From JBMNKL01 sp050261495 (lineage in GTDB: Bacteria; Bacillota; Clostridia; Acetivibrionales; DTU013): a stretch of DNA of 37,153 nucleotides. The notes under the pieces are model-generated. The model was not told the origin of the DNA. It was given only the letters and a program-made list of their open reading frames with translations, and ran no database searches. A program made the position numbers and the translations under genes. The DNA is taken from positions 1 to 37,153 of the forward strand of contig JBLNDI010000082.1 of NCBI GenBank assembly GCA_050261495.1, read 5' to 3'. This document shows positions 33,535 through 37,153 of the stretch, one piece after another. Within the stretch, counting starts at the first letter, position 1, and each line of letters starts with the position of its first letter.

Positions 33535-33805
33535 GAAGCGGATAAATTAATCGGGATGGCGCTGGAGAAGCGAGGGTAATTACGTATTAGAATAAATGCC
33601 CGCTTTTTTTAAAAAATCAATATATGTGAAATTAATTGCGACATAATTGCATGTTGCATAATTGTATTATTATGATAATATTAATTTAAGGTTTTGCAAG
33701 TTTTGCAAATTTTTTCTGCCAGAATGAGTTAATTGGATACAAATTTTCACGATGTAGGTAAAATAGGCAAATTTACCTAAGCAGATTTATAAAGGGGTGT
33801 TTTTA
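33535..33805 (+). promoter_or_regulatory. AT-rich control region of mbl with an 8-9-8 inverted repeat
   Basis: This gap holds no gene. TAGGTAAA (33755-33762) and TTTACCTA (33772-33779) are perfect complements 9 nt apart, about 11 nt before the AAAGGGGTG ribosome binding site. TTGCAT near 33654 and TAATAT near 33676 are spaced like a sigma-A promoter. The repeat could be an operator or a leader hairpin. Confidence 0.4.
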
Positions 33806-34837
33806 TTGGGCTTGGGTCTGGATATTGGCATCGATCTCGGGACTGCATCCGTCCTGGTTTATATCAAAGGAAAAGGAATAGTGCTTCGTGAGCCTTCTGT
33901 CGTAGCTATCGACAAAAATACGGACAAGCTTTTGGCGGTAGGAGAAGAAGCACGCCGCATGCTTGGAAGAACGCCCGGGAATATCGTAGCAATAAGGCCG
34001 TTAAGAGACGGTGTTATCTCGGACTATGACATTACGGAAAGGATGCTTAAGTATTTTATAAATAAAATATGCGGCAATAAAATATTCAGGTTGTTTAAGC
34101 CCAGGATCATGGTCTGCGTGCCAAGCGGCGTAACCGAAGTTGAACGGAGGGCCGTGATAGACGCGGCCATGCAGGCCGGCGCGAGGAAGACTTACCTTAT
34201 AGAGGAGCCGATAGCGGCTGCTATCGGGGCCGGGATAGACATATCCAAGGCCTGCGGAAGCATGGTGGTCGATATCGGAGGCGGTACAACCGACATTGCG
34301 GTTATTTCACTAGGCGGTACTGTTGTTTCCTCATCGATCAAGGTTGCCGGGGATAAGTTTGACGAGGCAATCGTGAGATATATGCGGAAAAAGCATAACA
34401 TAATGATCGGTGAGCGGACGGCGGAGGATATGAAAATCAATATCGGGACTGTTTACCCGAGAGTGCAGGAAGTTACCATGGATGTAAGGGGACGAAACCT
34501 TATTTCCGGCCTTCCAAAAACGATTACGGTCACCTCCACCGAAATGATGGAAGCGCTGGAAGAGCCAATGTCTAATATAATAGAAGCCGTGCACGCCGTG
34601 CTTGAAAGAACGCCGCCGGAGCTTGCGGCCGACATAAGCGACAGGGGCATTGTCCTGACCGGCGGAGGAAGTCTTGTATACGGCCTGGATAAGCTGCTCC
34701 AGGAAAAGACGGGAATAAACGTTATTATAGCCGATGATGCCATATCCTGCGTAGCCCTTGGAACGGGCGAAGCGCTGAACAATATTGAGGCGATAGAGCA
34801 AGGCGCGATATCCGAAGGCAAATACAAGAGAAGTTAA
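33806..34837 (+). CDS. mbl: MreB-like rod-shape protein (Mbl)
   Basis: A bacterial actin of 343 aa that organises lateral wall synthesis along the inner membrane. ATPase-fold motifs are all present: phosphate-1 GIDLGTASVLVYIKGKG, the connect-1 region PSVVAID, phosphate-2 VDIGGGTTDIAVISLGG and adenosine LTGGGSLVYGL. The first residues (MGLGLDIG) are short and hydrophobic. The frame opens at a GTG at 33797 that lies inside the ribosome binding site AAAGGGGTG; TTG 33806 is 6 nt beyond it and is preferred. Position after spoIIID and before two flagellar rod genes identifies it as the mbl orthologue rather than mreB of the mreBCD operon. Confidence 0.95.
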   Translation: MGLGLDIGIDLGTASVLVYIKGKGIVLREPSVVAIDKNTDKLLAVGEEARRMLGRTPGNIVAIRPLRDGVISDYDITERMLKYFINKICGNKIFRLFKPRIMVCVPSGVTEVERRAVIDAAMQAGARKTYLIEEPIAAAIGAGIDISKACGSMVVDIGGGTTDIAVISLGGTVVSSSIKVAGDKFDEAIVRYMRKKHNIMIGERTAEDMKINIGTVYPRVQEVTMDVRGRNLISGLPKTITVTSTEMMEALEEPMSNIIEAVHAVLERTPPELAADISDRGIVLTGGGSLVYGLDKLLQEKTGINVIIADDAISCVALGTGEALNNIEAIEQGAISEGKYKRS

Positions 34838-34872
34838 GACAGAAGCTTTGCCGGCAACTGCGCCGGAGATTT

Positions 34873-34897
34873 AAAGCCGGGTTACGCCGGCTTTTTT
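34873..34897 (+). terminator. Rho-independent terminator of mbl
   Basis: AAAGCCGG (34873-34880) pairs with CCGGCTTT (34887-34894) around a 6-nt loop, and the T-run continues to 34897. Confidence 0.88.
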
Positions 34898-34999
34898 GCA
34901 TTATTAAGGTATTAAGCCGCCATGAAAATTTTCCGATAATATATATAGCTTTCAATATGAAAAGCCTTTAATTACGGCTATATTGCACAAGGAGCACAT

Positions 35000-35779
35000 A
35001 TGATACGCGGTTTGTATACCTCAGGGTGGGGCATGCTGGCAATTGAAAAGAAGATGGATATAATCTCGAACAACATGGCAAACGCCGCCACCAACGGATA
35101 TAAAAAGGATACCCTTGTATTGGAGAGCTTTCCGGAACTGATGACAAAAAAAATCAAGGATTTTGAAGGCATGTCTTTCAGACTCCGCGATATCGGAACA
35201 ATGCGGCACAGCAGCGATGTAGGCGAGGTATTCACCTACTATTCGCAGGGACAGTTAAGCAAGACTGAAAATGAACTTGATATTGCCATCAGGGATAGCA
35301 ACAACGCGTTTTTTACCATTGCCGTGCCTGATGAAAACGGAAATTTTGCGGCATTTTATACGAGGGATGGGGCTTTCAGCAGGAATAGCAATAATATGCT
35401 GGTGACAAAAGAAGGGTATACCGTTTTGGGCGAGAATGGGCCGATAGTTCTCCGGGATGGGGAATTTACGGTAAGCGAGGACGGCACGATTACCCAAGAC
35501 GGCGAATTGATCGACAGGCTGCTTATAACTGAATTCCAGGACACTTCAGTACTGAGAAAACACGGCAATAACCTCGTAAGGGCGGTTGAAGGCGCCGTGA
35601 CAAGGGAATTTACGGGAACCGTTCAGCAGGGATTCGTAGAGTTGTCAAATGTCAATATCGTACGTGAAATGGTCGATATGATTACCGTGCTGCGTTTATA
35701 CGAGGCAAACCAGAAAGTACTGCATGCCATGGACGGAACATTGGAGAAGGCTGTAAACCAGGTAGGTTCGGTACGATAA
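35000..35779 (+). CDS. flhO: Flagellar basal-body rod protein FlhO (FlgF-like)
   Basis: A 259-aa component of the distal flagellar rod. The N-terminal rod signature (GLYTSGWGMLAIEKKMDIIS, then NNMANAATNGYKK) and the C-terminal helix (VREMVDMITVLRLYEANQKV) mark the FlgE/F/G family. The N-terminus carries no cleavable signal, as expected for a substrate of the flagellar type III exporter. AAGGAG lies about 7 nt before the ATG. It is followed 26 bp later by a second rod gene. Its place after mbl matches flhO of Bacillus subtilis, where these two genes lie outside the main fla/che operon. Confidence 0.9.
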   Translation: MIRGLYTSGWGMLAIEKKMDIISNNMANAATNGYKKDTLVLESFPELMTKKIKDFEGMSFRLRDIGTMRHSSDVGEVFTYYSQGQLSKTENELDIAIRDSNNAFFTIAVPDENGNFAAFYTRDGAFSRNSNNMLVTKEGYTVLGENGPIVLRDGEFTVSEDGTITQDGELIDRLLITEFQDTSVLRKHGNNLVRAVEGAVTREFTGTVQQGFVELSNVNIVREMVDMITVLRLYEANQKVLHAMDGTLEKAVNQVGSVR

Positions 35780-35805
35780 ATGCGGTTTAGGGGGATAAAT
35801 ATACC

Positions 35806-36606
35806 ATGATGAGAGCTCTTTGGACAGCGGCGTCTGGAATGGCCGCGCAACAGTTTAACGTTGATGTTATTGCCAACAATCTTGCAAATGTCAATACTAC
35901 CGCCTATAAAAAGGAGCGGGTGGAATTCAAGGACCTGCTTTATGAAACCATGGACAGGGCACGCGTTCTTCCCGACGGGGGAAAGCCGGTCAATCTCCAG
36001 GTAGGGCATGGCACTACCGCGGTAGCGACGGTCAGGAGCTTTGAACCGGGGAGTCCCGAGGAAACAGGCAACGCCCTGGATTTCTATATTGACGGCGAAG
36101 CCTTTTTCATGGTACAGGGGCCGACCGGGGAAATAAATTATACCAGGGACGGCAGTTTCAAGATCAGTATCACCGATATGGGCAAAATGCTGACCACTTC
36201 AGACGGGTATGCCGTTCTGGATGATATGGGAGCCCCGATTTACATAGATTTTGACTTGTCGGATTTGGTTGTTTCCCAGAACGGGGAGTTGAGCTATATC
36301 GATGAAGAGGGGCTGAATGTCCCGACAGGCCAGGTAATAGGGTTGGCTTATTTTGAGAACAGGTACGGTCTTGAAGCTATCGGCCGCAACCTTTACAAGG
36401 CTACCGCCGCGTCAGGCGAGCCGGTTATGGCGCAGGAAACCGAAAAAACAAGCCTGGTTATACAGAATTTTCTTGAGTCTTCCAATGTAAAGACGGTAGA
36501 GGAAATGATAAAGCTGATAGTCGCGCAAAGGGTGTATGAACTGAACTCCAAGGCGATATTGACATCGGATGAAATGCTTGGTATTGCCAACAATCTTGTA
36601 AGGTAA
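35806..36606 (+). CDS. flhP: Flagellar basal-body rod protein FlhP (FlgG-like)
   Basis: A 266-aa distal-rod protein. The N-terminus (RALWTAASGMAAQQ, then NNLANVNTTAYKK) and C-terminus (VEEMIKLIVAQRVYELNSKA, then GIANNLVR) are strongly FlgG-like, closer to canonical FlgG than the preceding gene. The middle part holds the variable D1 domain (LDFYIDGEAFFMVQG, YTRDGSFKI). GGGGGATAAAT lies before the ATG. It is cotranscribed with flhO (26 bp apart) and a rod-binding protein gene (39 bp downstream). Confidence 0.92.
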   Translation: MMRALWTAASGMAAQQFNVDVIANNLANVNTTAYKKERVEFKDLLYETMDRARVLPDGGKPVNLQVGHGTTAVATVRSFEPGSPEETGNALDFYIDGEAFFMVQGPTGEINYTRDGSFKISITDMGKMLTTSDGYAVLDDMGAPIYIDFDLSDLVVSQNGELSYIDEEGLNVPTGQVIGLAYFENRYGLEAIGRNLYKATAASGEPVMAQETEKTSLVIQNFLESSNVKTVEEMIKLIVAQRVYELNSKAILTSDEMLGIANNLVR

Positions 36607-36645
36607 TAAAATGATAAGTAAAAGCCGCTAATTAACGGAGGTATT

Positions 36646-37014
36646 ATGGAAATCGGAGCGACCGGCAGCAATTTAATCAACAGCTATACCAGCGACGCGG
36701 CGAGGGCGGCAACCCAGGCCCAGGACGACAGTTTCGCCAGAAGGCTTGAAGAGGCGGTCAAAAATAATGACGACAAGGAACTGAAAAAGGCGTGCCAGGA
36801 ATTTGAGGCCATAATACTCAATATTCTTTATAAGCAGATGAAATCGACGATAATTAAATCCGGCCTGATCGAGGAGGATCCGGGCACCGGCATTTTTGAA
36901 TCCATGTATGACGAGCAGCTTATGGAGCAGGCGTCAAAAACGGGAAGCTTCGGCCTAGCGGAGTCGCTTTACAGGCAGTTATCCGGGCGAAACGGAATAA
37001 CAAGGGGAAAGTGA
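36646..37014 (+). CDS. Rod-binding protein (FlgJ N-terminal domain type)
   Basis: A 122-aa protein consisting of the rod-binding domain found at the N-terminus of proteobacterial FlgJ, without the muramidase half. The visible signature is KKACQEFEAIILNILYKQMK followed by GIFESMYDEQLMEQASKTG and GLAESLYRQL. Such proteins cap or chaperone the growing rod. In Gram-positives a separate hydrolase opens the wall. CGGAGG sits 5 nt before the ATG. It is the third gene of the rod operon; its stop overlaps the GTG of a following frame. Confidence 0.9.
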   Translation: MEIGATGSNLINSYTSDAARAATQAQDDSFARRLEEAVKNNDDKELKKACQEFEAIILNILYKQMKSTIIKSGLIEEDPGTGIFESMYDEQLMEQASKTGSFGLAESLYRQLSGRNGITRGK

Positions 37015-37153
37015 AGAGAACAAGGTTTTTTAAGTCAAAAAGTTATTTAGGCATATTTTTGATCCTAATAATGTCCTGCACATTGCTTTATGCAGGGCTT
37101 TTTTTATTTGAGGACGGCGGAAGCGGGACAGTCGAAAACAAGCCCGGCAACCG
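37011..37153 (+). CDS. Start of a truncated secreted or membrane protein gene
   Basis: From GTG 37011 the frame stays open for 47 codons to the window edge. The GTG overlaps the preceding stop (GTGA), and AAGGGGAA lies just before it. The N-terminus is basic (MKRTRFFKSKS), followed by a hydrophobic stretch (YLGIFLILIMSCTLLYAGLF) and then hydrophilic residues, as expected for an anchored or exported protein. The function cannot be told from this fragment. A terminator-like hairpin lies inside the frame, which is the main argument against it. Confidence 0.5.
   Translation, partial: MKRTRFFKSKSYLGIFLILIMSCTLLYAGLFLFEDGGSGTVENKPGN
37073..37105 (+). terminator. Terminator-like hairpin within the truncated frame
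   Basis: GTCCTGCA (37073-37080) pairs with TGCAGGGC (37091-37098) with one T·G pair and a 10-nt loop, followed directly by seven T residues (37099-37105). It has the form of an intrinsic terminator for the flhO-flhP-rod-binding operon but lies within the next open frame. Confidence 0.6.

Overview
The window looks like a chromosomal segment of an anaerobic, endospore-forming member of the Clostridia with moderate GC content. It carries sporulation and germination genes (spoIID, a catalytically intact spoIIQ, spoIIID, sleB-ypeB), strong GGAGG-type ribosome binding sites with many TTG/GTG starts, an AbrB protein with a C-terminal Cys4 tail, S-layer-anchored (SLH) proteins and flagellar rod genes. 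I see no phage, IS element or CRISPR array. Genus-level assignment is not possible from what I can see.

Layout. 0-1 kb: a GntR/FCD regulator converging on a small heavy-metal-associated (HMA) protein. 1-4.5 kb: a three-gene set encoding a tandem-AAA ATPase with a degenerate first ATPase domain, a PspA/IM30 (bacterial ESCRT-III family) protein and a two-TM coiled-coil protein. 4.5-7.1 kb: acpS, a lipoprotein with an NlpC/P60 domain whose catalytic Cys and His are both replaced, and a convergent UgtP/MGDG-synthase-type glycosyltransferase. 7.2-9.2 kb: the spore germination pair sleB-ypeB. 9.2-11.3 kb (minus): a DnaC/DnaI helicase loader and a DnaD-family primosome protein. 11.5 kb: tRNA-Arg(ACG). 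11.6-13.2 kb (minus): an ECF sigma factor, zinc-finger anti-sigma factor and small membrane protein, with overlapping genes. 13.3-18.1 kb: an AraC-type response regulator, a lone receiver, AbrB and a dCache-PAS-GGDEF-EAL protein. 18.06-18.4 kb: an intergenic region with a cluster of five DnaA-box-like 9-mers in one orientation beside an AT-rich tract. 18.4-19.3 kb: shikimate kinase and a small unknown protein. 19.5-28.5 kb: two tandem giant secreted proteins built of fibronectin-III-like modules, a shared uncharacterised domain and C-terminal SLH repeats. 28.7-37 kb: ywmB-murA-spoIID-spoIIQ-spoIIID-mbl-flhO-flhP, the order known from Bacillus subtilis, followed by a FlgJ-N-type rod-binding protein and the start of a truncated membrane protein gene.

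The right third is a conserved cell-envelope/sporulation/flagellar-rod block. The most system-like novelty is the AAA ATPase/PspA/TM set, whose parts suggest an ESCRT-III/Vps4-like membrane-remodelling device. Next are the DnaA-box cluster away from any dnaA gene, the FN3-SLH pair and the inactivated NlpC/P60 lipoprotein. All coordinates and motifs were read by eye; no database search or folding program was run.
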